NCBI RefSeq assembly: GCF_029017505.1
Contig: NZ_JAQGEI010000036.1
Location: 1 to 64,000, forward strand
Origin: Sedimenticola hydrogenitrophicus
GTDB lineage: Bacteria > Pseudomonadota > Gammaproteobacteria > Chromatiales > Chromatiaceae
DNA length: 64,000 nt
Direction: 5' to 3'
The notes below the pieces were generated by a model, which did no database searches, was not told the DNA's origin, and was given only the letters and a program-made list of their open reading frames with translations. This document shows, in pieces, positions 17,844-26,534 of the stretch. Each line of letters opens with the position of its first letter. The stretch's first letter is position 1. Position numbers and translations under genes: made by a program.

Positions 17844-18817
17844 AGCAAAATTCAGTGCTGAAGATCATCGCCACAACAACGGCGGGCCTGCTGGTTCTTC
17901 TGGCTGTCGCCTGGCTGGCCTGGGTGCCGTCGCCGAAAGAGCTGGCCTACGAGTTGGCCGGTAGCTGGGGCGGACCCGGTTCGGGAGCCGGACAGCTCAA
18001 CGAACCCACCGGGATTGCGGTGCACAAGGGCGAGGTGTTCGTCAGCGACGCACGCAATGCGCGCATTCAGGTGTTCGACGTTGACGGGCGCTTCAGACGC
18101 CAGTTTGGCACCAAGGGCGATAGCCCCGGCCAACTCGGACGGCCGATGAATCTGGCCATTCACCAGGATGAACTCTACGTGGCCGACTACTGGAACGACC
18201 GCATCGAGGTGTTCGCCCTGGACGGCACGCCGCGTCGCCGCATCGGTCGCGCCGGCAGTGCTCCCGGTGAGTTCAGCGCCCCGGGCGGGGTGGCGGTGGC
18301 GGCCAACGGCGATCTCCACGTGGTGGACTTTTATAACCAACGGGTTCAGCAGCTGAAGCCGGACGGGAAATTCATCTCGCAACGGGGGGAGAGCGGCAGG
18401 ATCGGCATCTGGGCGGGCGAGTTCAACTACCCGACGGATGTCGCCCTGGCCGGTGACGGTACCCTCTACGTGGCCGACGGCTACAACGACCGCATCCAGG
18501 TCTTCGCCGCCGATGGGCGCTTCCTGCGCAAGTGGGGCGGTCCGTTCGCACTCAATGTTCACGGTCCCTTTAATGGTTGGTTCGCCACCGTCACCTCCAT
18601 CGCCTTGGGACCGGAAGGCAATATCTTCGTGGCCGACTTCTATCACGATCGGGTGCAGAAGTTCCGCCCCGATGGCACCTTCCTCACCGCCTTCGGCACC
18701 CCGGCCACCGGTCCGGCCCATACCGCCATCGCCGTGGACGTCGATGCTGACGGAACGGTCTACGTGGCCAATTATGATGCCCATCGTATCGAGAAATGGC
18801 GGCCTGGAAAACGCTGA
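17840..18817 (+). CDS. NHL-repeat beta-propeller protein, membrane-anchored
   Basis: 325 residues from a GTG overlapping the HMA gene stop. One N-terminal membrane segment (about residues 9-29) anchors a six-bladed NHL propeller facing the periplasm; blades show the recurring pattern LNEPTGIAV..GEVFVSDARNARIQVFD, about every 45 to 50 residues. NHL propellers bind proteins or ligands and are usually non-enzymatic, though some have lyase activity. Coupling to a MerP-like metal carrier under a MerR-type promoter is unusual and suggests a scaffold or receptor for metal transfer. No partner can be named. Confidence 0.85.
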   Translation: MKQNSVLKIIATTTAGLLVLLAVAWLAWVPSPKELAYELAGSWGGPGSGAGQLNEPTGIAVHKGEVFVSDARNARIQVFDVDGRFRRQFGTKGDSPGQLGRPMNLAIHQDELYVADYWNDRIEVFALDGTPRRRIGRAGSAPGEFSAPGGVAVAANGDLHVVDFYNQRVQQLKPDGKFISQRGESGRIGIWAGEFNYPTDVALAGDGTLYVADGYNDRIQVFAADGRFLRKWGGPFALNVHGPFNGWFATVTSIALGPEGNIFVADFYHDRVQKFRPDGTFLTAFGTPATGPAHTAIAVDVDADGTVYVANYDAHRIEKWRPGKR

Positions 18818-19220
18818 GGGTGATGCTGAAAATTCTGGATTATCGCGCCAACTGATTACCCATCGAACTCAGCCGCACCCGGAAAAAATATTAGCCGAGA
18901 GGAGTGGTGCAAGGATGCACCGTTTACGGACCTAAGGATGGAATAAACGCAAATGAACGCGAATATGGTTAACGTCACAATAACGCAGTGAGATTTGACT
19001 GGACAGAGGACTGACGGACCTTTCTACCGTCCTTCGTCTTCCATCCCCGTTATTTGCTCTATTCACGTTCATTTGCGGTTTTATAGACAGTATCCGGCAA
19101 TAGCTGAGCCTTATGGGCAATCAGGTCGATGGATCAGGTTGACCTGAAGCCTGCTCCAGACTAAAGATTATCTTTGAATGAGTTTTCCAGCCTACGGCCG
19201 GACAGATCAGGAGGCAACGG
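18818..19220. repeat. Intergenic region with two repeats and a MerR-type promoter
   Basis: A dispersed repeat copy (GAGGAGTGGTGCAAGGATGCACC...GGATGG) sits at 18899-18941. It abuts an inverted repeat whose arms are 18942-18965 (ATAAACGCAAATGAACGCGAATA) and 19060-19083. The promoter described at 19139 follows. Confidence 0.65.
19139..19170 (+). promoter_or_regulatory. MerR-family promoter/operator of the thioredoxin-like/merR operon
   Basis: TTGACC is followed by CTGAAG-CCTG-CTCCAG, an imperfect form of the dyad at 16414-16428, and an AT-rich -10 (AGATTA) with a 19-20 bp spacer. The regulator encoded downstream would control its own operon and the cluster at 16.4 kb. Confidence 0.65.
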
Positions 19221-19553
19221 ATGAGTATCAAGGTCGAGCTGTTCTCCTCTCCCGGCTGCCGCAGTTGCGGCCAGGCCCGGGAGACGTTGCGCAACCTGGT
19301 CGGGGAGTTCGGTGAAAGCCGGATCGAATGGCGGACGGTCGATGTGCTTGAAGAGTTGGATCATGCCGTGGCGCTTGGCGTGCTCGCCACCCCCGCCATC
19401 GCTATCGATGGACAGCTCCGGTTTACCGGCCTGCCGTCGGTCCGCGGACTGCGTGCCGAGTTCACCCGGCGGCTCGCCGCGAAAGGGGGAACGGAAGCGG
19501 TAACGGAGAATGACGCCATTGACGGGAACACACTAAAGGTGGACATAACATGA
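19221..19553 (+). CDS. Thioredoxin-fold small protein (CxxC)
   Basis: 110 residues with no signal peptide. The redox motif SPGCRSCGQA is at residues 12-21, and VLATPAIAIDG supplies the cis-Pro of thioredoxin folds. It resembles the small thioredoxin/glutaredoxin-like proteins often found beside metal regulators. Its last four bases overlap the merR start, so both are read from the MerR-type promoter at 19139. A role in reducing or delivering thiophilic metals in the cytoplasm is plausible. Confidence 0.82.
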   Translation: MSIKVELFSSPGCRSCGQARETLRNLVGEFGESRIEWRTVDVLEELDHAVALGVLATPAIAIDGQLRFTGLPSVRGLRAEFTRRLAAKGGTEAVTENDAIDGNTLKVDIT

Positions 19554-19972
19554 GTGATCATCATCAGTCCCGATTCCGTATCGGTGAGGTGGCACGCCTC
19601 ACCGGCCTCAGTGTCGATACGCTACGTTATTACGAGAAGATAAAGCTGTTGCGGCCGGTCGGCCGTTCGCTCTCCGGGGTGCGGCTCTATGACCGCCATG
19701 ACCTGTCGCGGCTGCGCTTCGTTCAGCGGGCCAAGGCGATGAATTTCTCACTGGAAGAGATCGCCCGGCTGCTGGAGATGCGCGAGGACCCGCAGCACGC
19801 CCGCGATGAAGTGCGCGAGTTGACCCACCAGAAGCTGGCGGAAGTTGAAAATCAGATGAAGTCGCTCGAAACCCTGCGCAGGGAACTGACGCTGCTGGTT
19901 AATCTCTGCCACGCCACCCGGGACGGATGTCCGATCATCGAAGACCTGGATGTGCATTCCAAATCCGGATGA
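19550..19972 (+). CDS. MerR-family metal-responsive regulator
   Basis: 140 residues. The N-terminal winged helix (FRIGEVARLTGLSVDTLRYYEKIKLL) is typical of MerR, followed by the long dimerisation helix (about residues 80-115) and a metal loop LCHATRDGCPII with two cysteines, as in the ZntR/CadR/PbrR branch; classical Hg-MerR has a third Cys earlier, not evident here. It should bind dyads between -35 and -10 and activate by DNA distortion. Three fitting promoters lie nearby, at 15584 (merA), 16408 (barrel cluster) and 19139 (its own operon); the CTCCAG half-sites of the last two match this branch best. Confidence 0.88.
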   Translation: MSDHHQSRFRIGEVARLTGLSVDTLRYYEKIKLLRPVGRSLSGVRLYDRHDLSRLRFVQRAKAMNFSLEEIARLLEMREDPQHARDEVRELTHQKLAEVENQMKSLETLRRELTLLVNLCHATRDGCPIIEDLDVHSKSG

Positions 19973-20057
19973 TGGACCGGCTCCATCCAGGCTACAAACT
20001 TTGCTCACGACCTGGCGCAGATGCCGGTGGGGCACGAACCGCATCAAACCTTACCAC

Positions 20058-20100
20058 GAGGAGTGGTGCAGGGATGCACCGTTTACGGACCTGAGGATGG
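20058..20100 (+). repeat. Dispersed GAGGAGTGGTGCA repeat copy
   Basis: 43 bp: GAGGAGTGGTGCAGGGATGCACC, then GTTTACGGACCTGAGGATGG. Other copies at 18899, 46663, 53276 and, inverted, 50198. The core GGTGCA-N4-TGCACC is palindromic. Confidence 0.7.
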
Positions 20101-20119
20101 AATGATGCGGTTCGCAAGC

Positions 20120-20755
20120 TCACCGGCGTCCTGCCTTGCCGATGGTTGGTGAGCGGACAACATTGTTGCCAGGGGTGTATACCGTGGCATCCGTCCAGCG
20201 CCTGGATTCGAACAGGGAGTCCAGGGGAGTATGACACAGGTGGTTGGCATAGTTGCTCAAGGTTTTGACCGCGATCGCCAACACCACCTCAAGGATGTGC
20301 CGTTGTTTGAATTCGGCCTCCAGGAATGCCATCACCTCGGCGTGGGAGGGCAGTCCGCGACTTCTGACCATGATTCGGGTGAATTCCGCCAGCGCCGCCA
20401 GCCTGGGGTCGGGTATGGCTGTATCGTCGCGAATCGCGTCGGTTACCGCGGGATCCAGGAGCGACTTGACGTCGGCAAGCATGGAGTGGGCGGAAACGCA
20501 GTACTCGCAGCCATGCTCACGGCTGATGGCGAGAAATATGACTTCCTGCTCCGGTGGGGTGAATCCCGATTCACTGCGGAAGGCGGCGTAACCGTGAAGA
20601 TAGCTGTCGAGCAGCCCGGGCGAGTTCACCATGTAGGCGTACATGTTGGGTATGAAACCGACCTGTTCCAGGGCCTTTTCCAATACGGCCCTGCTCTTGG
20701 GATTGGCCGTCTCGATGTCCTGCGGTTCCAGGGTGATGCGGTATTCGCAAAGCAT
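20120..20755 (-). CDS. AhpD-like carboxymuconolactone decarboxylase-family protein (peroxidase-related)
   Basis: 212 residues from the ATG that follows GGAGAAGCTC. The all-helical AhpD/CMD fold is recognised by EHGCEYCVSAHS, in which CEYC with the nearby His forms the peroxidatic proton-relay site, and by VNSPGLL. It probably acts on hydroperoxides or related electrophiles in the cytoplasm. The C terminus is longer by some 20 residues than that of its paralogue at 48815, and this tail runs into a repeat. No regulator gene is attached here, unlike the paralogue. Confidence 0.85.
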   Translation of the reverse strand: MLCEYRITLEPQDIETANPKSRAVLEKALEQVGFIPNMYAYMVNSPGLLDSYLHGYAAFRSESGFTPPEQEVIFLAISREHGCEYCVSAHSMLADVKSLLDPAVTDAIRDDTAIPDPRLAALAEFTRIMVRSRGLPSHAEVMAFLEAEFKQRHILEVVLAIAVKTLSNYANHLCHTPLDSLFESRRWTDATVYTPGNNVVRSPTIGKAGRR

Positions 20756-20962
20756 GAGCTTCTCCAATTAGGTTTGATTTGAAAGATTGCCTCTCCATAA
20801 ACGGGGAATGACGCCACGTGTTAGTGACGAAGTCGCTAGTAAGACCGGAAACCGCCCGGGATTATTTCCGAATAGTCAATAGACTCATATCATCGGTATT
20901 TCGATGACATATATTCCGCATACATCCGGTCGTATAGTAAACAAAGTACCCGAGGATATTTT

Positions 20963-22354
20963 ATGGATTTCGTACTACCCGCTATTGTGGCAACCGTTGC
21001 GCTATCTTCGCTGCTGCTCACTTCCAGGGCCAATGACAACAGTACCTTTTTCAATGGGCTGTCCATCAACGGCAGTCCGCCGGGTCTGTTGCTGCTCACC
21101 CTGTCCCAGGTTACCACCTGGATCTTCGCCCGCTCCTTGATGAATGCCGCTATCCTGGGTTACTACTATGGCATCTGGGGCACCCTGGCCTATGCCGCCT
21201 ACTATCTGTCATTCCTCACTGGCGGAATGATTATTGACAGTCTGCGCTTCAAGCAGGGTTACGACAGCATCCAGGCGTTTCTCCAGGCGCGCTTTGGGGC
21301 CTGGGGGGCCGGCTGCTATAACGTGGTAGTGGGTCTGCGTCTGCTCAGCGAGGTATTTGCCAATCTGCTGGTTATTGGCATCCTGTTTGGTGTGACCGGT
21401 TCGCAATCCTATGCCTTGTCGGTTATCGGTCTGGCTCTGGTTACCCTGCTCTACTCCATGATAGGCGGCTTGCACGCCTCCCTGCGCACCGATCTGTTGC
21501 AGATGCTGCTGTTCATCGGCATATTGCTCCTGCTGATACTGTCCGCACTTGTCAGTGGCCACCTCACGCTGGATGCCTTGACCTTCAAACCCTTCGAGAT
21601 CGATCAACCCGGCCCCATCCTCATGGCCGTGGCATTGCTTCAGATATGGAGCTATCCGATGCATGACCCGGTGATGATGGACCGTGGTTTTTTGTCCGAC
21701 CGTGAAACCACCCGCCGCAGTTTTCTTCATGCCGCCTGGATCAGCATTCTCTGCATCATATTGTTTGGCAGCCTGGGCGTACTGGCGGGTGCCAACGCCA
21801 TGGCGGGTGACACCATGAACCAGGTACTGTCCCGCCTTCTGGGGGAGATTCCCATGCTGTTGTTCAGCGCGGCACTGGTGATATCGGCTATGTCGACCCT
21901 GGACAGTACCCTGTCAAGTGCCTCCAGGCTGGCGGTGGTGAATATGCGTGTCATTGAGCCCACACTGAGAAATGGCCGAATCACCATGGCCCTGTTTATG
22001 CTGCTGGGGTTATTGCTGGTGTTCGCCGGCAACAAGGATCTGTTCAGCGCCGTGGCGGTCAGCGGCACCGCCTCCATGTACCTGGCACCGGTGGTCTTTT
22101 TCTCACTGTGGGGAGGGCGTGAAAACATCCCGCTCTGGAGTTACCTGGCGACCTTTGTCCTGGCTATTACGGGTGCGGCACTCTATTTTACCGAATCCGC
22201 CAACCACACCCAGTGGTTGGGGGATATGCATAAATACACAAAACTACTCTACATCTCGATCAGTGTGCTGGGGATCGGCTGCCTGCTGTTCTGGGTTGGC
22301 GACCTGCTGGCAAACCGGCGCCGCAGTCCGGTCGCCTCCGCGGTCCGACCATGA
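20963..22354 (+). CDS. Sodium:solute symporter family (SSS) permease
   Basis: 463 residues with about 12-13 membrane helices, starting right at the N terminus (MDFVLPAIVATVALSSLLL). The pattern RLLSEVFANLLVIGILFG and MSTLDSTLSSASRLAVVN resembles the SSS (LeuT-fold) family that moves sugars, amino acids, carboxylates or ions with Na+. The stop overlaps the ATG of a metallophosphoesterase gene (ATGA), so both probably serve one pathway. Substrate unknown. The two-gene unit is read from a promoter in the 200-base gap after the divergent AhpD-like gene. Confidence 0.88.
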   Translation: MDFVLPAIVATVALSSLLLTSRANDNSTFFNGLSINGSPPGLLLLTLSQVTTWIFARSLMNAAILGYYYGIWGTLAYAAYYLSFLTGGMIIDSLRFKQGYDSIQAFLQARFGAWGAGCYNVVVGLRLLSEVFANLLVIGILFGVTGSQSYALSVIGLALVTLLYSMIGGLHASLRTDLLQMLLFIGILLLLILSALVSGHLTLDALTFKPFEIDQPGPILMAVALLQIWSYPMHDPVMMDRGFLSDRETTRRSFLHAAWISILCIILFGSLGVLAGANAMAGDTMNQVLSRLLGEIPMLLFSAALVISAMSTLDSTLSSASRLAVVNMRVIEPTLRNGRITMALFMLLGLLLVFAGNKDLFSAVAVSGTASMYLAPVVFFSLWGGRENIPLWSYLATFVLAITGAALYFTESANHTQWLGDMHKYTKLLYISISVLGIGCLLFWVGDLLANRRRSPVASAVRP

Positions 22355-23205
22355 TGGCAACCGATAATGCATTACATCATCTGGGTCCAATGGATGGGCC
22401 GCTGCTGCTGTTTGGAGGTCCCTACGGCAACCTGGAGGCGTTAACCGCTATCCGAAACGAGGCGGAACGTCGGCAAATACCGGCGCAGCGCATCATTTGC
22501 ACAGGCGACCTGACGGCCTATTGCGCGTCACCCTTTGAATCGGTTGAAATGACTCGTGACTGGGGTATCCATGTCGTCATGGGTAACTGCGAGGAGGCGC
22601 TGGCAGACAAAGCCATTGATTGCGGTTGCGGATTCGATCAGGGGTCTGTCTGCGCCCAACTTTCCGAGTCGTGGTTTGGGTATACCAATAGCCGGATTAC
22701 GCCGGCGCAGCGCAACTGGATGCGGACACTTCCCCGGTCGCTACGTTTTACCTTCGGAGCTCACTCGTTTCACGTGGTGCACGGCGCCCCCAGCTTGATT
22801 AACAAATTCATATTCCCCTCCACCCCCGATGGGGAGAAGAAACGGGAGCTTGCGCTGGCGGCTGCCGACTCGGTTATTGGCGGGCATAGCGGTATTCCAT
22901 TCGGCCAGCGGATCGGCCAGCAATTCTGGCTCAATACGGGTGTCATAGGGCTGCCGGCCAACGACGGCACGCCCGATGGATGGTATCTTCTGCTTGAGTG
23001 GAAGGGCAAACGCATATGTGCCAGCTGGCATCGCCTCGCCTATGATTACCAAAAAGCCGGCCGCGTCATGCAGGACGCCGGCGTCGATACAGGCTATGCC
23101 AGGGCGCTGTCAACCGGACTCTGGCCAAGCCTGGACGTTCTCCCGCCGCATGAAAAGGCCCAGCAGGGCAATCCCATTAACCCCCCAGCCCTATGGCTGA
23201 CATAA
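22351..23205 (+). CDS. Calcineurin-like metallophosphoesterase
   Basis: 284 residues. It follows the metallophosphoesterase motif series, but with changes: GGPYGNLEA replaces the usual GDxHG, CTGDLTAY is GD, MGNCEE is GN(H/C), then VHGAP and GGHSGIPF. The first Asp/His metal ligands are therefore altered, while the rest of the di-metal site is kept. Diverged YfcE/MPE-type proteins of this kind may hydrolyse phosphodiesters. Translational coupling to the symporter suggests processing of an imported or exported compound. Confidence 0.8.
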   Translation: MMATDNALHHLGPMDGPLLLFGGPYGNLEALTAIRNEAERRQIPAQRIICTGDLTAYCASPFESVEMTRDWGIHVVMGNCEEALADKAIDCGCGFDQGSVCAQLSESWFGYTNSRITPAQRNWMRTLPRSLRFTFGAHSFHVVHGAPSLINKFIFPSTPDGEKKRELALAAADSVIGGHSGIPFGQRIGQQFWLNTGVIGLPANDGTPDGWYLLLEWKGKRICASWHRLAYDYQKAGRVMQDAGVDTGYARALSTGLWPSLDVLPPHEKAQQGNPINPPALWLT

Positions 23206-23384
23206 CCAGGGGCAGTGTGATCAACCTGGAGCGGCTGCGGAGAATGAACGCGTGTAGGTAGTGTCGAACTCAACGAAGCGCCCCCGTCGTGCATCGACGC
23301 GGTTCGTTACCCTCACCGCATCCAACCGTTTTTCCCTCCATGGCACACACCCGTCAGGGTAAAAGGCGTTAACACAGCCTACGG

Positions 23385-23417
23385 GAACGCCCCGCCGGTG
23401 ATGCCGACGGGGCGTTC
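23385..23417 (-). terminator. Terminator of the tandem secreted-protein unit
   Basis: GAACGCCCCGCCGGTG with complementary arm GACGGGGCGTTC, downstream of paralogue 3 on the minus strand. The rest of 23206-23384 shows nothing I can name. Confidence 0.75.
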
Positions 23418-23481
23418 ATTGCTGTCCAGCGATGGACTGCCGCGAAGCACAGAGATGTGCGGGAGCGGCTTTCAGCTGTGT

Positions 23482-23763
23482 TCAACCGCCGTAAATGATG
23501 TCGGTCGAGATGTCCGGACGTTCGGCAGCGATCCGCTCGACCGGCTGGGCTTTACTACTCTGGCCGCGGTTGTCGGAACCGTAGACCAGGTCAGTGGAGA
23601 GGTCCGGGTTCACGGGGCCGTTCTGTACGAAGGCGCTGCCCGGGCTGACGCTGACAGAGGCGCCGCCGTACAGGATATCGCTGCTGAGGTCGGGCGTTAC
23701 GTTGGCAGCCAGAGCGCCGGTCGAGGCGAAGGCGAGTACTGCAAGTGTGATCAGTTTGTTCAT
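23482..23763 (-). CDS. Small secreted STD-YGG repeat protein, paralogue 3
   Basis: 93 residues from the ATG at 23763 (AAGGAG before it); a ten-codon extension of the frame lacks a ribosome site. Signal peptide identical to the others; motifs DLSSDILYGG, DLSTDLVYGS and DISTDIIYGG. It lies 30 bases behind paralogue 4 with no promoter of its own, so both come from one transcript started at the sigma54 promoter at 24133. The two proteins are nearly identical, pointing to a recent tandem duplication or gene conversion. Function unknown. Confidence 0.8.
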   Translation of the reverse strand: MNKLITLAVLAFASTGALAANVTPDLSSDILYGGASVSVSPGSAFVQNGPVNPDLSTDLVYGSDNRGQSSKAQPVERIAAERPDISTDIIYGG

Positions 23764-23793
23764 GTCGTTCTCCTTAGAGGTTGTTTGCCGCAA

Positions 23794-24075
23794 TCAGCTG
23801 CCGTAGATGATATCGGTTGAGATGTCCGAACGTTCGTGGGCGATCCGCTCGACTGGCTGGGCCTTATGACTGTGGCCGCGGCTGTCGGAGCCGTAAACCA
23901 GGTCGGTGGAGAGGTCCGGGTTCACGGGGCCGTTCTGCACGAAGGCGCTGCCCGGGCTGACGCTGACAGAAGCGCCGCCGTACAGGATATCGCTGCTGAG
24001 GTCGGGCGTTACGTTGGCGGCCAAGGCGCCGGTCGAGGCGAAGGCGAGTACTGCAAGAGTGATCAGTTTGTTCAT
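23794..24075 (-). CDS. Small secreted STD-YGG repeat protein, paralogue 4
   Basis: 93 residues, first gene of the tandem pair. Signal peptide MNKLITLAVLAFASTGALA, then DLSSDILYGG, DLSTDLVYGS and the final DISTDIIYGS. The serine- and proline-rich spacer after motif 1 (ASVSVSPGSAF) and the charged spacer after motif 2 (SRGHSHKAQPVERIA) are where the paralogues differ most. It has the conserved sigma54 promoter and enhancer dyad upstream. No known family recognised. Confidence 0.8.
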   Translation of the reverse strand: MNKLITLAVLAFASTGALAANVTPDLSSDILYGGASVSVSPGSAFVQNGPVNPDLSTDLVYGSDSRGHSHKAQPVERIAHERSDISTDIIYGS

Positions 24076-24635
24076 GTCGTGCTCCTTAAAGGGTTGTTTA
24101 CTGCGTAATGTTTTGCTTTGTAACCTGGATATTGCAGATGCCGTGCCAGTTTTGTGTTTAGTTATTTTTATGTAATAAATACAGCATGTTATGGCATGGT
24201 GGCGGGTGTGGGTGCGAGGTGGTGAGGCGATGGATATTAATGTATCGATGTAACGAAACGTTATGTGGCGTAATGCCCCGTGGTATTTCGCGGTATTAGT
24301 GCGGGGTGGGTTTTAGCGGGTAGAAGGATGGATGGAGGAGGAACGACCTAACCCATCAGCGAAGTAGCCCGGATGAAGCCGTCACCTCCCAACAGAATCG
24401 TCATGGGCACCCGTGGCGGCGGCATCCGGGGAACAGGCTCGATGCACTGGTACCCCCGGATTCCGCCCGCATGCAGTGGTGTGTCTGTCGAGTTTCCTTG
24501 GTGGGCTCCTGCCCGGCAAAAAGCGGATCTTCGTCCACCTGTGGTGTTACGGCAAAGCTTGCGTAGCGTGACTATGCGCGTAGGGGACAAACAAAAATCC
24601 GGTGCAATCCGTAACCGCAATTTCTTTTCGGGTGC
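24076..24635. other. Regulatory block and featureless intergenic DNA
   Basis: The first about 235 bp are the conserved upstream block of the secreted-protein genes. From about 24310 to 24635 there is no convincing ORF, repeat or regulatory site. Confidence 0.6.
24133..24148 (-). promoter_or_regulatory. Sigma54 promoter of secreted paralogues 4 and 3
   Basis: TGGCACGGCATCTGCA on the minus strand, with the AACGAAACGTT dyad at 24252-24262. Third identical copy in the window. Confidence 0.75.
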
Positions 24636-24818
24636 TTACTTCGCGTCATCGCCCCCGATGCGCCGGCACGCCTTGCGGATGAATCCCATCTGCCGGTCGT
24701 AATTCGTACACCCCGAACACATTATGAGGTGGAGGCGTAGTGCGACACGCTCCCTGAACGACAGGGGCCGGTCCTGTTTCTCCGATAGCAGTTTCGTGGT
24801 CTGTTTGCAGTTCAGCAT
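24636..24818 (-). CDS. Small zinc-finger anti-sigma factor
   Basis: 60 residues from the ATG eight bases into the gap after the sigma gene. The H-x3-C-x2-C signature reads HLIMCSGC, with a further Cys near the N terminus (MLNC), as in ZAS-type anti-sigma proteins. It has no membrane segment, so it would be a soluble partner. It directly follows the ECF sigma gene and is presumably its inhibitor, releasing it on redox or metal stress. Confidence 0.75.
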   Translation of the reverse strand: MLNCKQTTKLLSEKQDRPLSFRERVALRLHLIMCSGCTNYDRQMGFIRKACRRIGGDDAK

Positions 24819-24823
24819 GTCAT

Positions 24824-25429
24824 TTACCCGCGCTTGATCCAGTTCTCTTCCAGGCACAGGCGCAGGCGTGATCTGGCCCGATGCAGGATTACCCAGCAGT
24901 TGTTTTCACTGATGCCGAGTTCCGTGCAGATCTCCGCCGTCTCCAGGCCGAGAAACTCGCGCATGGTGAAGATGCGCGCCGTATTTTCCGCCATGGCGTT
25001 GAGACAGATCTCGAATATCACCCAGAACTGCTCGCTGCCCAGGGCCGCCTCCGGATCGCCCCAATCGGCGGGGCGCGCCGCCTTGTGCCAGTAGCCGCCG
25101 TCATCGAACAGTGCGCCGACCTCGGCATTGCGGCCATCATCCTGGGTAAGACTGCGGGTTGGATGGCGTGTCTGACTGCGTATCTGGTCGATGATTTTGT
25201 TGCGCAGGATGGAAAATATCCAGGTCTTTACCTGCGCCCGGCCGGCAAAACGCCCCCGGGTCGCGTAGGCTGCCGATAGTGCCTCCTGGACCGCGTCCTC
25301 CGCTGTGGCAACATCGCGTAACTGCAGTTTCGCGAAACGCAGCATATCCCGGCGCAGAGTGGCAATCTCCGCCTCTTGCAGCCAAAGCTCCGCCGCTTTG
25401 CTGGTGTTACCGTCCCTTTCACTGTTCAT
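24824..25429 (-). CDS. ECF-type RNA polymerase sigma factor
   Basis: 201 residues. Region 2 is visible as RFAKLQLRDVATAEDAVQEALSAAY...VKTWIFSILRNKIID (about residues 32-80), and region 4 as FLGLETAEICTELGISENNCWVILHRAR (about 158-186). It is a group IV sigma factor with the small zinc-finger anti-sigma encoded just behind it. The region between conserved segments carries a long insertion-like linker (GGYWHKAARPADWGDPEAAL), which is seen in a subset of ECF factors. Possible targets include the divergent secreted protein gene at 25807. Confidence 0.9.
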   Translation of the reverse strand: MNSERDGNTSKAAELWLQEAEIATLRRDMLRFAKLQLRDVATAEDAVQEALSAAYATRGRFAGRAQVKTWIFSILRNKIIDQIRSQTRHPTRSLTQDDGRNAEVGALFDDGGYWHKAARPADWGDPEAALGSEQFWVIFEICLNAMAENTARIFTMREFLGLETAEICTELGISENNCWVILHRARSRLRLCLEENWIKRG

Positions 25430-25806
25430 GATCTGCCCGCGGTCAATGAAACAGGGACTATTGTAAACACCAGCATGCGCAAAAGGTATCTATATGCGTC
25501 TGCAGGTATAGACGCGACATGGCGACTATCCTTACAGGCAGGATGGCATGCGCCTACCGGTTTACCCACTCTCAAAACTACAGCCCGTAGGATGCGGTGA
25601 GTAAAACGAACCGCATCAGTCCAGCGGCCAGCCAATGATGCGGTTCGCAAGCTCACCAGCATCCTACCCCGAAATCCGGTCATGGAGCGCCCCGTGGGCG
25701 CCGTCGGCGGACACGGCCCTCAGGTGTGCGATCGAATCAGTGAAATATTTCACCGCCGGGAGCCGGTCTCATGCACTGAGCGATGGAAGATAATGAGGAG
25801 ATTGAA
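25430..25806. repeat. Divergent intergenic region with a GTAGGATG palindrome and an operator-like dyad
   Basis: A palindrome at 25587-25667 has arms GTAGGATGCGGTGAG...CCGCATCA and complement. Nearer the downstream gene, GTGAAATATTTCAC (25740-25753) is a perfect 14-bp dyad, 53 bp before its start codon, a candidate operator. Confidence 0.6.
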
Positions 25807-26265
25807 ATGCGCCAATTCCTGATGGCCGGTCTGGTTGTGTTGGCCCCTGCTATAAGCGCCCCTGTGTTGGCGGAGACGCAAGTCATCGAGTTGACCCAGG
25901 TGCCGTGTCAGTTCCTGGAGAGCGAGAGAGGTATCGATCGGGGCTTTTCATCCCAGAGCATCGGCGATTGCCAGGCGATCAACCAGCGGACGGGCGACCA
26001 GCGCCTGGCCGAGGCCAAGGTGCTGACGCTCAAGCCCGGGCGTTATGTATTCCGGGTCAGCAACAAAAATGTACCCTATGAACTGGGTTTCTGGCTGCGC
26101 GGTGACGGTCTGGTCAATCGCGCCCGGTTGCCCAGCGTCTCGGGTGGCGGACTGACCACCGGCAAGACCCAGGACTACCCGGTCGAGCTGAAGCCGGGTG
26201 AGTATGTCTACTCCTGCCCCCTCAATCCGACCCCCGACTACAAGCTGATCGTCAGTGGCGGCTGA
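25807..26265 (+). CDS. Secreted protein of unknown function, possibly cupredoxin-like
   Basis: 152 residues from the ATG after GGAG; eight further codons upstream lack a ribosome site. A signal peptide (MRQFLMAGLVVLAPAISAPVLA) leads into a beta-rich domain with KPGRYVFRVSNKNVPYELGFWLRG and a C-terminal LKPGEYVYSCPLNPTPDYKLIVSGG. The single Cys in the YxYSCPLNPTPxY segment recalls the metal-loop region of cupredoxins, but the expected His ligands are missing. The divergent ECF sigma/anti-sigma pair may control it. Function not recognised. Confidence 0.65.
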   Translation: MRQFLMAGLVVLAPAISAPVLAETQVIELTQVPCQFLESERGIDRGFSSQSIGDCQAINQRTGDQRLAEAKVLTLKPGRYVFRVSNKNVPYELGFWLRGDGLVNRARLPSVSGGGLTTGKTQDYPVELKPGEYVYSCPLNPTPDYKLIVSGG

Positions 26266-26280
26266 TGCGTAACCCTAAGC

Positions 26281-26320
26281 GAAAAGGGGCGGCAGGATTC
26301 CTCCCGCCGCCCCCTTTTAC
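26281..26320. terminator. Bidirectional terminator
   Basis: AAAAGGGGCGGC and GCCGCCCCCTTTT pair around a short loop between the convergent genes ending at 26265 and 26339. Confidence 0.85.
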
Positions 26321-26338
26321 CGCTTTTACCTTAACTAA

Positions 26339-26533
26339 CTACTTGGACCGACTACCGGGTATAGGTACGCTAAGGACAAACCCTCCCTGTTCACCCGTCA
26401 GCAATCCGGGGCCCGGTGGAATCTCTGTTTGATCGACGTACTGGTAGCTGCGTGCGGCGCCACAGCCGGTCAACCAGAGCAGGCTGAACAGAACCAGTAC
26501 CCATTGGCGCCCTGTTGATAAACGACTATTCAT
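26339..26533 (-). CDS. Small lipoprotein following the porin
   Basis: 64 residues. A hydrophobic leader ends in the lipobox LTGC (about residues 21-24), so the mature protein of about 40 residues should be lipid-anchored. It begins two bases after the porin stop, in the same operon. Small lipoproteins beside porins may assist assembly or peptidoglycan attachment; no family recognised. Confidence 0.65.
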   Translation of the reverse strand: MNSRLSTGRQWVLVLFSLLWLTGCGAARSYQYVDQTEIPPGPGLLTGEQGGFVLSVPIPGSRSK

Positions 26534-26534
26534 A

